DNA of 5,240 bases, taken from NCBI GenBank assembly GCA_027320785.1, contig DAHVKR010000124.1:1-5240 (forward strand), in the 5' to 3' direction. The notes below the pieces were generated by a model. It did no database searches. It had not been told where the DNA came from and was given only the letters and a program-made list of their open reading frames with translations. Numbering within the stretch: the stretch's first letter is position 1; every line of letters starts with the position of its first letter. This document shows, piece by piece, positions 5,044 to 5,240 of the stretch. The translations under genes and the position numbers were made by a program. The stretch is from Bdellovibrionales bacterium. GTDB lineage: Bacteria; Bdellovibrionota; Bdellovibrionia; Bdellovibrionales; Bdellovibrionaceae.

Positions 5044-5240
5044 AAAAAGTATTTTTATTGATTCTTTGCTCAGCTATATCGCATGCGGCAGGGGTCGATT
5101 GGTCAGGAACTTATCGATTTGAAATGATCAGTGTGAATCATCCTTCATTGGAAAATAGTCCTTCTGACAATAAAAATTATGGCCTTCACTTTTTGACTTT
5201 GCGACCTCGTATTTTGGCTTCTGATGGTATTAATATCATG
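5040..5240 (+). CDS. Exported protein, probably outer-membrane, 3' end cut by window edge
   Basis: An ATG overlapping the GroES-like stop (ATGA) opens a frame that stays open for 67 codons to the window edge. It begins MKKVFLLILCSAISHAAGVD: a Lys-Lys n-region, a hydrophobic core and a signal peptidase I site after Ala16 or Ala17. Cys10 lies inside the hydrophobic core and not in a lipobox. The mature start DWSGTYRFEMISV, and later YGLHFLTLRPRILASDGINI, alternate polar and hydrophobic residues in short strands, as at the N-terminus of many outer-membrane beta-barrels. That topology is inferred from a short piece. The 4-base overlap places it in the DUF507-GroES operon and suggests coupled translation. 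I cannot name the family with certainty from 67 residues. Confidence 0.8.
   Translation, partial: MKKVFLLILCSAISHAAGVDWSGTYRFEMISVNHPSLENSPSDNKNYGLHFLTLRPRILASDGINIM

Overview
The window reads as chromosomal sequence from a Gram-negative bacterium, probably of the Bdellovibrio or wider deltaproteobacterial kind. The reasons are a PBP1b-type bifunctional penicillin-binding protein, two exported proteins with short Sec signal peptides, and a tandem pair of DUF507 proteins, a small family I associate with Deltaproteobacteria/Bdellovibrionota and Aquificota. Base composition is moderate and fairly even. I see no transposase, integrase, tRNA, rRNA or CRISPR array. The taxonomic call is an inference from gene content.

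Layout, left to right. (1) 1-436, minus strand: the first 145 codons of an unrecognised exported protein, cut by the window edge. (2) 437-599: a divergent intergenic region with a hairpin-forming element and a small inverted repeat. (3) 600-1643, plus: a metallo-beta-lactamase-fold hydrolase with an HxHxDH site. (4) 1646-3949, minus: a complete PBP1b-like glycosyltransferase/transpeptidase, convergent with (3) and separated by only 2 bp. (5) 3950-3972: a 23-bp gap between divergent start codons. (6) 3973-5240, plus: a tightly packed operon of two diverged DUF507 proteins, a GroES-type co-chaperonin with a lysine-rich N-terminal extension, and the start of an exported, possibly outer-membrane, protein. 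Every junction in this operon overlaps by 4 to 14 bases, which suggests translational coupling.

How the genes may work together: the PBP builds and cross-links peptidoglycan in the periplasm. The divergent operon joins a chaperonin-cofactor-like protein to two DUF507 proteins of unknown function and to an envelope protein. The most unusual object is the GroES domain fused behind about 70 residues of very basic, histone-H1-like low-complexity sequence. Together with the coupled DUF507 pair it is the best candidate here for something undescribed. The metallo-hydrolase and the PBP look like ordinary members of known families.
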